Below are positions 15,498-23,146 of a DNA stretch of 64,000 nt, piece by piece. Origin of the DNA: Saccharopolyspora sp. NFXS83 (lineage in GTDB: Bacteria; Actinomycetota; Actinomycetes; Mycobacteriales; Pseudonocardiaceae). Location: assembly GCF_026241095.1 (NCBI RefSeq), contig NZ_JAPFGB010000025.1, forward strand, positions 2,097 to 66,096, in the 5' to 3' direction. Both the position numbers and the translations under genes were made by a program. The notes below the pieces were generated by a model. It was not told where the DNA came from, did not search any database, and worked only from the letters and a program-made list of their open reading frames with translations. Numbering within the stretch: the stretch's first letter is position 1; each line of letters begins with the position of its first letter.

Positions 15498-18185
15498 TCA
15501 TCCCTGCCGGTCCTCACCGAGCACCGCCCGATGCCGGGCGCCGGAGTCGTCCACCACGTCGTCGAACAGCTGGCCCTGGGTGCGCCACGGGCTGGAGTTC
15601 GTCCGCTCCTGCTCACCGCCACCGCCCTGCTGGCCGCCGCCCGTGGCTCCCATGCCACCCATCATGCCGCCGCCCATGGCGCCGCCACCGGACTGCTGCT
15701 GACCGCCCTGCGCTGCGGCCGGGTCGGACATCGTGCCCATCCCGGTCGCGCCCTGCGGGCTGCCCGAGGCCGCGTCGTCCGCGCTGGCCAGCCCCGTCGC
15801 GCCCGCCTGCGGCGGCGGGCCGCCGAACGGTGACGGGTGCTGCGCGGGAGGTTCGGCGCCGAGGTCACCGGCGAACAGCTGCCCGGACATGCTCGCGAAC
15901 GAGCCGGACACGCCCTCGCTGGTGAACGCGCTCGCCAAGCCCGCCGACTGCGAGCTCGTCGGTGCCGGGCCGTCGGGAACCTCGGCGACCTCCGGGGCGC
16001 TCATCGCCGACGCCGCCGGAAACACCGGCTCGGTGCCGCCCGACGCCGGGGCGTCGAACCCGCCGACCTGCGGCGGAGTTCCCACCGGCGCGGACGGATC
16101 GAAGATCGCGCCGGGGTCGCGTCCGACCGGAGCCCCCACGGCGTCCTGACCGATCGGCTCCGCGCCGGGCATCGCGTGCGGTGCGAGCGGAGCGCCCGGC
16201 ACGGCACCGGGAGCGGCGGGGCGGGCGTCGGCTCCGGGCCGGTCGTCCGAGCCGAACTCCACGGTCTCCTGGATCGGCGGCCGACCACCGCCGTTGTCCA
16301 CGTCGACCTTGATCGAACCGTCCGGAGCGCGCTCCAGGGTGATCGTGCGGTCGCCCTCGTGGATCACGGCCTTGCCGTCCTCGCCCGGCACCACCGGGAT
16401 GCCCGGCTGCGGGGGCTGACCTCCCGGGACCGCGGCGCCCGGACCGAGCGGGGCCCCCTCCTGACCGGGCATCGCACCCGGCGTCGGGTTCGCCCCGACA
16501 CCCGGCATTCCCGGCTGGCCCGGCACCGCACCCGGCGCCGGGTTCGTCCCGACACCCGGCATTCCCGGCTGGCCCGGCACCGCACCCGGCGTCGGGTTCG
16601 CCCCGACACCCGGCATTCCGCCTTCCGGACCGAACCGCACGTCGTAGGTCTTGGGCTTGCCGTCCTCGCCGATGACCGTGACCTGCGAGGTGCCCTGCTG
16701 GTCCGGCTCCTGGATCTGAACGGCGTCCTGGCCGTCGCCGATCGTCTCGATCTCCGGCGCGCCGGGACCGGCCATGCCGGGTTGCGGCATCCCCGGTACC
16801 TCGGGCATCTCGGGGGCTTCGGGCATCTTCGGCGCTTCCGGCATTGCCGGGGTTTCCGGCATCGCCGCCGCCCCACCCGGCGGCCCACCGGGAGAACCGC
16901 CAGGGGAGCCCCCCGGAGAACCACCGGGCGAGCCACCCGGAGAACCTCCCGGTGAGCCGCCGGACGGAGCGCCTCCAGGACCCTGCTGACCAGGACCTTG
17001 CTGGCCCGGCCCCTGCGGCCCGGCCCCGTCCTGCGCCGGTCCGGGGTTGCTGAACGGGTTCTCCTCGGCCTTGCCGAGTTCCTCGTTCAGCTTCTTCCAG
17101 GTCTCATCGACCGCGGTCTTGGTGTCGGTGCACTTCTTGTCGAAGTTCTCCCACTCCGCCTCCATCGCCTCGGCGAAGGAATCGGTCATCTCCTGCGCCT
17201 TGGCGATCGCTTCCTTCTTGGTGCGATCGTCGACGTCACCCCAGTTGCACTCGCCGATCTCGATTCCCCAGATGGCGGCGACCTTGCGCAGCACTTCGTC
17301 GTCCTGGTTGCCGTTGGCCAGGTCGATCGTGGTGTCCCAGTCCTTGGTGCTCTTGCCGCAGGTGACCTGCTCGCGCCGCTTCTCCAGCTCCAGCACGTAG
17401 CGGGACTTCTCCCGGCAGAGGTCGCCGAGGCCCTTCATCGCCGCGGTGGTGCTCTGCGCCGCCGTGCTCACCTTGTTGATCACGCGCTCGTTGACCGTGG
17501 GGGTGAACTTGCCCGCGAAGAACTGCTGTGAGCTGTCCGATGCCGCCCCGCTCCAGCCGCCCCACAGCTGACCGAGGCGCGTCGACATCTCCTCGTGCGC
17601 CTTGCGCATGCCCTGCTCGGCGGCGTTGAGGTCCTCGGTGCCCCGGGCGAACTTCGCGAACTGGATGCCGCGCTGCTCGTGGAAGCGATCTTCGGCTTGT
17701 TCGACCTGGCCGACCCCGGCTTTGTCGTTCTTGATCGCCCCGATCCGGTGGTACACCGGCAGCAGATCGCGGAAGAAGCGCAACCCGGCGTTGCCCGCGT
17801 CCAGCAGCTCATCCGAGGAGTCGGCGCCCGCGCCGCCCTTCTCGCCGTTGTCGGCTGCGCGCTGGGTGCCGTCGATCGTGGCCTGACCGCCCTTGATCGC
17901 CTCGTCGTGCTTGCGATCCTTCTCCCCAGCGGCGTCGGCCTGCTTCTTCGCTTCCTCGTAGGACTCGGTGAGGTGATCATCCATGTCCCACGCGGTGAAG
18001 CCTTCACCGGCGACGCGCCAGCCGCTGTCGTCGTACTTGTCCATGTACTGGTCAAGTTCGCCGTCCGGGTCGTGCCCGCGCTGGCGGTAGATCAACATCA
18101 GGTTGCGCTTCGCCTCGTCGGAGACGTCGCCGTTGGCCATGATGGCCTTGACCTCGTCGACCGACGGAACCTTCTCGTCCGCCAT
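15498..18185 (-). CDS. Large WXG-domain type VII secretion protein (module A)
   Basis: 895 residues. The first 390 are mostly helical, with WSG at residues 211-213 (LGQLWGGWSGAASD), suggesting a WXG100-like helical hairpin. The rest is low-complexity and probably disordered: GGSP repeats, MPEAP-type repeats, three 18-residue MPGVGANPTPGAVPGQPG units, and a Gly/Met/Gln-rich part (GGAMGGGMMGGMGATGGG) that leads to a charged tail with PWRTQGQLFDD. The start overlaps the stop of the 103-residue gene as TGATG, implying translational coupling. It is probably an ESX-4 substrate or surface protein; no enzymatic domain was seen. The C-terminal region resembles the product at 33877-35061. Confidence 0.75.
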   Translation of the reverse strand: MADEKVPSVDEVKAIMANGDVSDEAKRNLMLIYRQRGHDPDGELDQYMDKYDDSGWRVAGEGFTAWDMDDHLTESYEEAKKQADAAGEKDRKHDEAIKGGQATIDGTQRAADNGEKGGAGADSSDELLDAGNAGLRFFRDLLPVYHRIGAIKNDKAGVGQVEQAEDRFHEQRGIQFAKFARGTEDLNAAEQGMRKAHEEMSTRLGQLWGGWSGAASDSSQQFFAGKFTPTVNERVINKVSTAAQSTTAAMKGLGDLCREKSRYVLELEKRREQVTCGKSTKDWDTTIDLANGNQDDEVLRKVAAIWGIEIGECNWGDVDDRTKKEAIAKAQEMTDSFAEAMEAEWENFDKKCTDTKTAVDETWKKLNEELGKAEENPFSNPGPAQDGAGPQGPGQQGPGQQGPGGAPSGGSPGGSPGGSPGGSPGGSPGGSPGGPPGGAAAMPETPAMPEAPKMPEAPEMPEVPGMPQPGMAGPGAPEIETIGDGQDAVQIQEPDQQGTSQVTVIGEDGKPKTYDVRFGPEGGMPGVGANPTPGAVPGQPGMPGVGTNPAPGAVPGQPGMPGVGANPTPGAMPGQEGAPLGPGAAVPGGQPPQPGIPVVPGEDGKAVIHEGDRTITLERAPDGSIKVDVDNGGGRPPIQETVEFGSDDRPGADARPAAPGAVPGAPLAPHAMPGAEPIGQDAVGAPVGRDPGAIFDPSAPVGTPPQVGGFDAPASGGTEPVFPAASAMSAPEVAEVPDGPAPTSSQSAGLASAFTSEGVSGSFASMSGQLFAGDLGAEPPAQHPSPFGGPPPQAGATGLASADDAASGSPQGATGMGTMSDPAAAQGGQQQSGGGAMGGGMMGGMGATGGGQQGGGGEQERTNSSPWRTQGQLFDDVVDDSGARHRAVLGEDRQG
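16474..16620. repeat. 54-bp in-frame tandem repeat (three units)
   Basis: Units start at 16474, 16528 and 16582 and differ by only a few bases. They encode the 18-residue repeat of the 895-residue WXG-type protein. Confidence 0.85.
16876..16967. repeat. 12-bp in-frame repeats encoding GGSP
   Basis: About seven 12-base units encode consecutive GGSP/GGPP steps in the 895-residue protein. Their third codon positions vary, so the repeat is kept at the protein level more than at the DNA level. Confidence 0.8.
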
Positions 18186-18496
18186 CAGTTGCTCCCCGAC
18201 TTGCCGACGGTGTCGGCGGCGTCCGCGTCGGACCAGTCATAGCCCTGACCGGTCTGCTCCAGCTTCTGCGAGAAGTCGTCCATCGCGTCGGCCATCGACG
18301 TCACGCACTTCGCCAGCTTGGCCATCGCGTCCTGGTACCCGCCGAACGCCTGCTGGTGCACCCGGCCGAAGTCCCCGGCCCCCAAGCCCAGGTCGGCGAT
18401 CTTCTTGGCGTGCTCGTCGCGGACCGGATCCGCCGTACCCCTGATGCTGCTCGCGGCGGCGACCAACTCCCCCGAGTTCGTCCCGAAACCTGCCAT
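18185..18496 (-). CDS. Small ESX secretion protein, EspC/WXG100-like (module A)
   Basis: 103 residues; GAGGGG precedes the ATG at 18496. It is an all-helical protein of WXG100 size, but the turn has DFG (residues 42-44) followed nine residues later by Tyr54, in place of a WXG motif. The C-terminus has YDWSD, which fits the YxxxD/E export signal of type VII substrates. The product of 35061-35366 has the same DFG-x9-Y spacing. The gene is the first of module A and is preceded by a GGAAC-N17-CGTCG promoter. It probably forms a co-secreted pair with the coupled 895-residue protein. Confidence 0.8.
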   Translation of the reverse strand: MAGFGTNSGELVAAASSIRGTADPVRDEHAKKIADLGLGAGDFGRVHQQAFGGYQDAMAKLAKCVTSMADAMDDFSQKLEQTGQGYDWSDADAADTVGKSGSN

Positions 18497-18544
18497 CGTT
18501 GCCCCTCCTCGCGCACTACACGCCCCCACCGGATCGCAACGTTG

Positions 18545-18571
18545 CGACGTCAGGTGGCAACGCCAGGTTCC
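18545..18571 (-). promoter_or_regulatory. ECF (SigM-like) promoter of ESX module A
   Basis: On the minus strand GGAAC (18567-18571) and CGTCG (18545-18549) are 17 bases apart, a full match to GGAAC-N16-18-CGTCR, the form I recall for the mycobacterial sigma factor SigM. The -10 box is 48 bases before the ATG of the 103-residue gene. Confidence 0.65.
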
Positions 18572-18635
18572 TCACCCTGGCAGCTGAGCGCGGCGAACGG
18601 GCCGAATCCGATGATCTCCTTGCATACGCGAAGGT

Positions 18636-18844
18636 TCAGCGCGGCCGATACGGGCCCTGCGGCGGGTAGGGCTGCGGCATCTGCTGCTGCGGGAACGGCG
18701 GACCGCCCGGCCCCCGCGGATATCCGGGCGGCGGCCCGTACTGCGCGGCGGCTCCGCCGAGCTTGACCTTGACGACCAGCGCGGCGGTCACAGCGCCGGC
18801 ACCCCACCGACGAGCAGGCTCGCCAGCAACGTGAACACGTTCAT
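18636..18844 (-). CDS. Small membrane protein split by an apparent -1 frameshift
   Basis: An ATG frame (18844-18788) encodes 18 residues, MNVFTLLASLLVGGVPAL, and stops. A GTG frame (18791-18636) overlapping that stop as GTGA encodes 51 residues that begin VTAALVVKVKLGG and end in a Pro/Gln/Tyr-rich tail (QQQMPQPYPPQGPYRPR). Reading one base back at the join gives one continuous membrane helix of about 25 residues and a 69-residue protein. Either two coupled peptides, a programmed shift, a mutation or a sequence error would explain this. It lies in a run of small membrane genes after glmM. Function unknown. Confidence 0.45.
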
Positions 18845-18952
18845 GAGTCCCCGCCTTCGCCGCGCACAACGTATCGGAGGGCGCACACGGACCACCGGCG
18901 GCTCAACGCGAGCTCAGGACCCGCGGAATCGCCGGTGGCAGGAGGTTCCGGC

Positions 18953-19054
18953 TCAGATCGAGATGATCAGCATCGTGAGGATCACCGCCAGCGCCATCCC
19001 GGCCAGCGGCAGCAGCACGATGACGAACAGATCCGCGAACCGCTCCCCGCGCAT
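18953..19054 (-). CDS. 33-residue single-pass membrane peptide
   Basis: A short frame from ATG at 19054 encodes MRGERFADLF followed by a hydrophobic helix (VIVLLPLAGMALAVILTM) and a short end. It starts 13 bases after the 54-residue membrane gene, and GGAG lies immediately before the ATG, which is closer than ideal. The amphipathic positive-inside start and the context support it, but such short frames can arise by chance. Function unknown. Confidence 0.4.
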   Translation of the reverse strand: MRGERFADLFVIVLLPLAGMALAVILTMLIISI

Positions 19055-19067
19055 CTCCGGCCCCCGC

Positions 19068-19232
19068 TCAGCCGTGCCTGCGGGAACGGCGGTTGACCCA
19101 CCACTGGCCGCCGTCGTGCACGGCGTTGAGGGCCTTCGTCCCGGCTATGCCGAGAGCGGAGAGCACGAGGACGGCAGCGACCAGGCCGATGGCGACAAGC
19201 CCGACGAGAACGGCGACAACGATGGCACCCAT
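19068..19232 (-). CDS. 54-residue small membrane protein
   Basis: From ATG at 19232: a long hydrophobic segment (about residues 3-31, IVVAVLVGLVAIGLVAAVLV) and a basic tail with GGQWWVNRRSRRHG. It is a likely single-pass protein with a cytoplasmic C-terminus. The gene lies 51 bases downstream of glmM; the hairpin GTGAG...CTCAC (19233-19248) just before the start could end glmM transcripts or affect translation. Not recognised; plausible members of the same run lie at 18953-19054 and 18636-18844. Confidence 0.55.
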   Translation of the reverse strand: MGAIVVAVLVGLVAIGLVAAVLVLSALGIAGTKALNAVHDGGQWWVNRRSRRHG

Positions 19233-19283
19233 GTGAGCACCGTCTCACACTTTGGCCGATCAAGGGAGATTCAGATCACAAGA

Positions 19284-20618
19284 TCACCGGATGGCAGCAA
19301 CGACTTCGGCCAGACGCCGCGCCGTGGCGTCGGCGACCTCTTCGCTGGGCGCCTCCACCATCACCCGCACCAGCTGCTCGGTACCGGACGGGCGCAGCAG
19401 CACACGGCCCTGCTCACCCAGCTCGGCCTCGGCCGCGGCGACAGCCTCGGACACCTCCGGCGCCGCCACGGCCAGCGAGCGGTCCACGACCTTCACGTTC
19501 ACCAGCACCTGCGGCAGCCGGACCATCGTGGTGGCGAGCGCTGCGAGCGTCTCGCCCGTCGCGGCCATCCGCCCCATCAGGCGCAGCGCCGTGAGCACGC
19601 CGTCCCCGGTGGTGGCGTGGCCGGGCAGCACCACGTGACCGGACTGCTCGCCGCCCAGCGAGAACCCGCCGGCGCGCAGCTCCTCCAGCACGTAGCGGTC
19701 CCCGACCTTCGTGGTGCGCAGCTTCACGCCGTGGTCGCGCATCGCCAGGTGCAGGCCCAGGTTGCTCATCACCGTCGCGACCAAGGTCTCGTCGGCGAGC
19801 TCACCGGTCTCCTTCATCGCCACGGCCAGGATCGCCAGGATCTGGTCCCCGTCGACGACCTCGCCCGCCGCGTCCACCGCCAGGCAGCGGTCCGCGTCGC
19901 CGTCGTGCGCGATGCCCAGGTCGGCGCCGTGCTCCAGCACCGCCGCCCGCACCTTGTCGAGGTGGGTCGATCCCACGCCGTCGTTGATGTTGAGCCCGTC
20001 CGGGTCGGCGTGCAGCGCCACCACGTCGGCGCCCGCCCTGCGGTACGCCTCCGGACCGGCGCCGGAGGCCGCGCCGTTCGCGCAGTCCACCACGACCCGG
20101 ATGCCGTCCAGCCGCTGCGGCGTCGCCACCAGCAGGTGGTCCACGTAGCGCTGCACCGAATCCGGCACGTCCCGCACCCTGCCGACGTGCGACCCGGTGG
20201 GCCGCTGCACGTCCTCGTGGAGCCGCGCGGCGATCTCGTCCTCCACCGCGTCCGGCAGCTTGTGACCACCGGCGGCGAACAGCTTGATCCCGTTGTCGGG
20301 CATCGGGTTGTGCGAGGCGGAGATCATCACGCCGATGTCGGCACCCAGCTCGCCCACCAGGTAGGCCACCGCGGGCGTGGGCAGCACGCCGACCCGCAGC
20401 ACGTCCATGCCCGCCGAGGTCAGGCCCGCCGTGACCGCCGCCTCCAGCATCTCGCCGCTGGCCCGCGGGTCGCGGCCCACCAGCGCCACCCTGCGACGCG
20501 AGTCGTCCCGGTCGTAGAGGACGCGGGCCGCCGCAGCCGCCACGGACAACGCCAGTTCCGGCGTCAGGTCCGAGTTCGCGAGGCCACGCACTCCGTCGGT
20601 GCCGAACAGCCGGGACAT
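19284..20618 (-). CDS. glmM: Phosphoglucosamine mutase
   Basis: 444 residues from the ATG at 20618 ([12 protein letters not shown], the usual N-terminus). It converts glucosamine-6-phosphate to glucosamine-1-phosphate for UDP-GlcNAc synthesis, after GlmS. The phosphoserine loop is [15 protein letters not shown] near residue 102, the metal loop AHDGDADRC, the sugar loop GGEQSGH, and the phosphate-binding [12 protein letters not shown] is near the C-terminus. AGGAGG lies 11 bases upstream. It follows rplM-rpsI but a strong terminator intervenes, so it has its own promoter. Confidence 0.97.
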   Translation of the reverse strand: MSRLFGTDGVRGLANSDLTPELALSVAAAAARVLYDRDDSRRRVALVGRDPRASGEMLEAAVTAGLTSAGMDVLRVGVLPTPAVAYLVGELGADIGVMISASHNPMPDNGIKLFAAGGHKLPDAVEDEIAARLHEDVQRPTGSHVGRVRDVPDSVQRYVDHLLVATPQRLDGIRVVVDCANGAASGAGPEAYRRAGADVVALHADPDGLNINDGVGSTHLDKVRAAVLEHGADLGIAHDGDADRCLAVDAAGEVVDGDQILAILAVAMKETGELADETLVATVMSNLGLHLAMRDHGVKLRTTKVGDRYVLEELRAGGFSLGGEQSGHVVLPGHATTGDGVLTALRLMGRMAATGETLAALATTMVRLPQVLVNVKVVDRSLAVAAPEVSEAVAAAEAELGEQGRVLLRPSGTEQLVRVMVEAPSEEVADATARRLAEVVAAIR

Positions 20619-20675
20619 GTGCAGCGAATCCTCCTGGATCGACGGCAGAGCCATGCCAGGCCCGAACCCGGCATA

Positions 20676-20731
20676 CAAAAAGACCACGGGAGCAGCCCCG
20701 GCGTCGCGCGGACGCCACGGCTGCTCCCGTG
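20676..20731 (-). terminator. Rho-independent terminator of rplM-rpsI
   Basis: On the minus strand a 13-base perfect stem (CACGGGAGCAGCC and its complement, 20685-20697 and 20719-20731) is followed by GTCTTTTT. It lies 15 bases beyond the rpsI stop and is the clearest terminator in the window. Confidence 0.85.
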
Positions 20732-20745
20732 AATCGTACGAAAGG

Positions 20746-21329
<584 letters not shown>

Positions 21330-21333
<4 letters not shown>

Positions 21334-21779
21334 TTCTCGACCTTCGCGTTGATCTGGTACGGCTGCGGGTTCTGGGCCTCGTGCGGGTGCTCCGGGCCGG
21401 CGTAGACCTTGAGCTTCTTGCCCATGGCCCGGCCGAGCTTGGTCTTCGGCAGCATGCCCTTGATGGCCTTCTCCAGCACCCGCTCGGGGTGCTGGGAGTC
21501 CAGAACCTGCCCCAGGGACTGCTTGCGCAGACCGCCCGGGAAGCCGCTGTGCCGGTAGTGGAACGCCTGGTCGCGCTTCTTGCCGGTCAGCGCCACCTTC
21601 TCAGCGTTGACGATGACGACGAAGTCGCCGGTGTCGAGGTGCGGGGCGTAAGTCGGCTTGTGCTTGCCGCGCAGCAGCAGGGCGGCCTGGGTGGACAGCC
21701 GACCGAGCACCACGTCCTCGGCGTCGATGACATGCCAGGCGCGGGTCACCTCGCCGGCCTTAGGGCTGTACGTGCGCAC
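21330..21779 (-). CDS. rplM: Ribosomal protein L13 (uL13)
   Basis: 149 residues from a GTG start with GAGG seven bases upstream; the frame stays open for 72 further codons upstream, but those do not resemble L13. The core motifs [33 protein letters not shown] and the [11 protein letters not shown] signature are present. It is the first gene of the rplM-rpsI operon, the order found in nearly all bacteria, and is preceded by a long leader. Confidence 0.97.
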
Positions 21780-22197
21780 GGATCTACCTCGTCGTCGTTC
21801 GCGTCGGAATCTCGGTGCGGACCCCGTGTGTTCCTCTGGGGAGCCCATCGGAACCGTGCCGGGTCGGAAGCCCCGATCTGGCCGGGGAACCGGCACGTCC
21901 TGGGTGTCACCAGAGACCTGTGGCCCCGGTTCGGCCTCGGCTCTCGCCGGGCGTTCCGTTGGGCCGGTCACCGCTCCAACACCGCAGTCGCGCACCGCAC
22001 AACAAACAATCAGGGTACTCGCTGGCGAAAAGACCCACCGATACGGGGTCCCCCTCGCCGGGAAACGCCGTCGACGTGTCTAGTCGCCGAGTGGATGCTA
22101 CCGGGCGCCTCGGACGCGCCGGACACCCGCCCACCGGAACACCACCGACCCCGGGCCACGGAGGCGCACGGGGTCGGCGACGAGCACGGCGGGAAGA
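21780..22197 (-). other. Long leader region of rplM
   Basis: No gene is evident in this stretch. On the minus strand TACCCT (22012-22017) is a possible -10 box, which would give an mRNA leader of about 225 bases. Within it, GTGCCGG (21856-21862) pairs with CCGGCAC (21890-21896) around an inner CCCCG/CGGGG stem, a plausible structured element. Some bacteria regulate the L13-S9 operon through such leaders, but no match to a known leader family is claimed. Confidence 0.35.
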
Positions 22198-22485
22198 TCA
22201 GCCACCGAAGCGGCCGGCGTTCTTCGCCTCACCGGCCTGGTAGGACTCGTTCGCGGCGTTGACGGCCATGCCCATCTTCGCGGCGATCTCGATCATGTTC
22301 TGGGCGGCCTTGTCCCACTCTTCCTGCGCGGCGCGGTACGCCTCCTGCGCCTGGCCTTCCCAAGTGCTGACCAGCGGCTTGAGCATGTTCTCCAGCTCGT
22401 CCAGCTCGGCCTGGATCTTGGTGGCGGCGCCGCCCAGGTCGTCGGCGGCCTGGCTCAGCTGGCCGAAATCAACCCGAATTTCCAT
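22198..22485 (-). CDS. esxT: WXG100 protein, EsxT-like ESX-4 substrate
   Basis: 95 residues of the WXG100 family: two helices with the turn WEG at residues 42-44 (STWEGQAQEAY), and a C-terminal YxxxE (YQAGE), the type VII export signal. GAGGGG precedes the ATG. The gene lies between rplM and a second WXG100 gene, the same order as esxT in the mycobacterial ESX-4 locus, so the name rests on synteny. It is expected to form a heterodimer with the 103-residue partner encoded just upstream and to be exported by the EccBCDE-MycP machine. Confidence 0.9.
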   Translation of the reverse strand: MEIRVDFGQLSQAADDLGGAATKIQAELDELENMLKPLVSTWEGQAQEAYRAAQEEWDKAAQNMIEIAAKMGMAVNAANESYQAGEAKNAGRFGG

Positions 22486-22546
22486 GGTGAAGTCCCCTCA
22501 CGTGAAGTGGTCGGAAGAAGGTGGAGAAAGAACGTCGGAGGCGAGC

Positions 22547-22858
22547 TCAGCCGCCGAGCATGCCCTCGATCTTGGAGATCTCCTGAGCCTGCTCCTCTTC
22601 GTTCTGGGTGTACGCCTGACCCGAGGACTGGATGTTCTCGCTGATCTCGCCCAGCTTCTGGTTGATGGTCTTGGCGTTCTCGTTGAACGCGTCCATCAGG
22701 CGGCGGAAGACGTCGGACGCGCCGCCCTTCCAGGTCCCCAGGACCGGAGAGATCTGGCCCTCCAGCGTGCTCACCGCGGTCTCGACGTTGCCCCGAACCT
22801 CTTCGACCTGGCCTGCGGCCTTCGCCATCAGGTCCGCGTCGGTACCCATCCCGCTCAT
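22547..22858 (-). CDS. esxU: WXG100 protein, EsxU-like ESX-4 substrate
   Basis: 103 residues with WKG at 43-45 (GTWKGGASDVF) and a YxxxE near residues 82-86 (YTQNE). AAGGGGG lies before the ATG. It is the first gene of the two-gene WXG100 operon (61 bases before the esxT-like gene), next to the Hsp70-like type VII gene, as esxU is in mycobacteria. A full GGAAC-N18-CGTCG promoter lies 43 bases upstream. Partner and export role as for the downstream gene. Confidence 0.9.
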   Translation of the reverse strand: MSGMGTDADLMAKAAGQVEEVRGNVETAVSTLEGQISPVLGTWKGGASDVFRRLMDAFNENAKTINQKLGEISENIQSSGQAYTQNEEEQAQEISKIEGMLGG

Positions 22859-22900
22859 AGGTGGCCCCCTTCATTCGTTGCTCGAAGATCGATGAACCTA

Positions 22901-22928
22901 CGACGCAGACATTGCCACGTTCGGTTCC
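22901..22928 (-). promoter_or_regulatory. ECF (SigM-like) promoter of the WXG100 pair
   Basis: Minus-strand GGAAC (22924-22928) and CGTCG (22901-22905) with an 18-base spacer. It matches the recalled SigM consensus exactly, and esxT/esxU are reported SigM targets in Mycobacterium tuberculosis as far as I remember. The -10 box is 42 bases before the esxU-like ATG. Confidence 0.7.
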
Positions 22929-23146
22929 GCCCTGTCCCGGCTTTTCCGCAAACGGTTGCGCCTGTGAACGAAAATCGCGGAACTCGCTGGTCAAAAGCCA
23001 TTAGCGAATGCGAAACGAACGCGAACAACGCGCATGGGCGAGCTCGGCGAACTCGATTCGCAAAAGCGATTTGCACCCGCTATCGATTCTTCGTTTCCCG
23101 CCCGCGGGACTCCGCCGCGAAAAGGGCACGCACCGGCGCGCCGGGT

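Noticed and set aside
21780-21995. 72-residue N-terminal extension of L13
   Set aside because: The frame is open, but L13 has a conserved short start at the GTG at 21779 with a ribosome site. The extension has no L13-like features.
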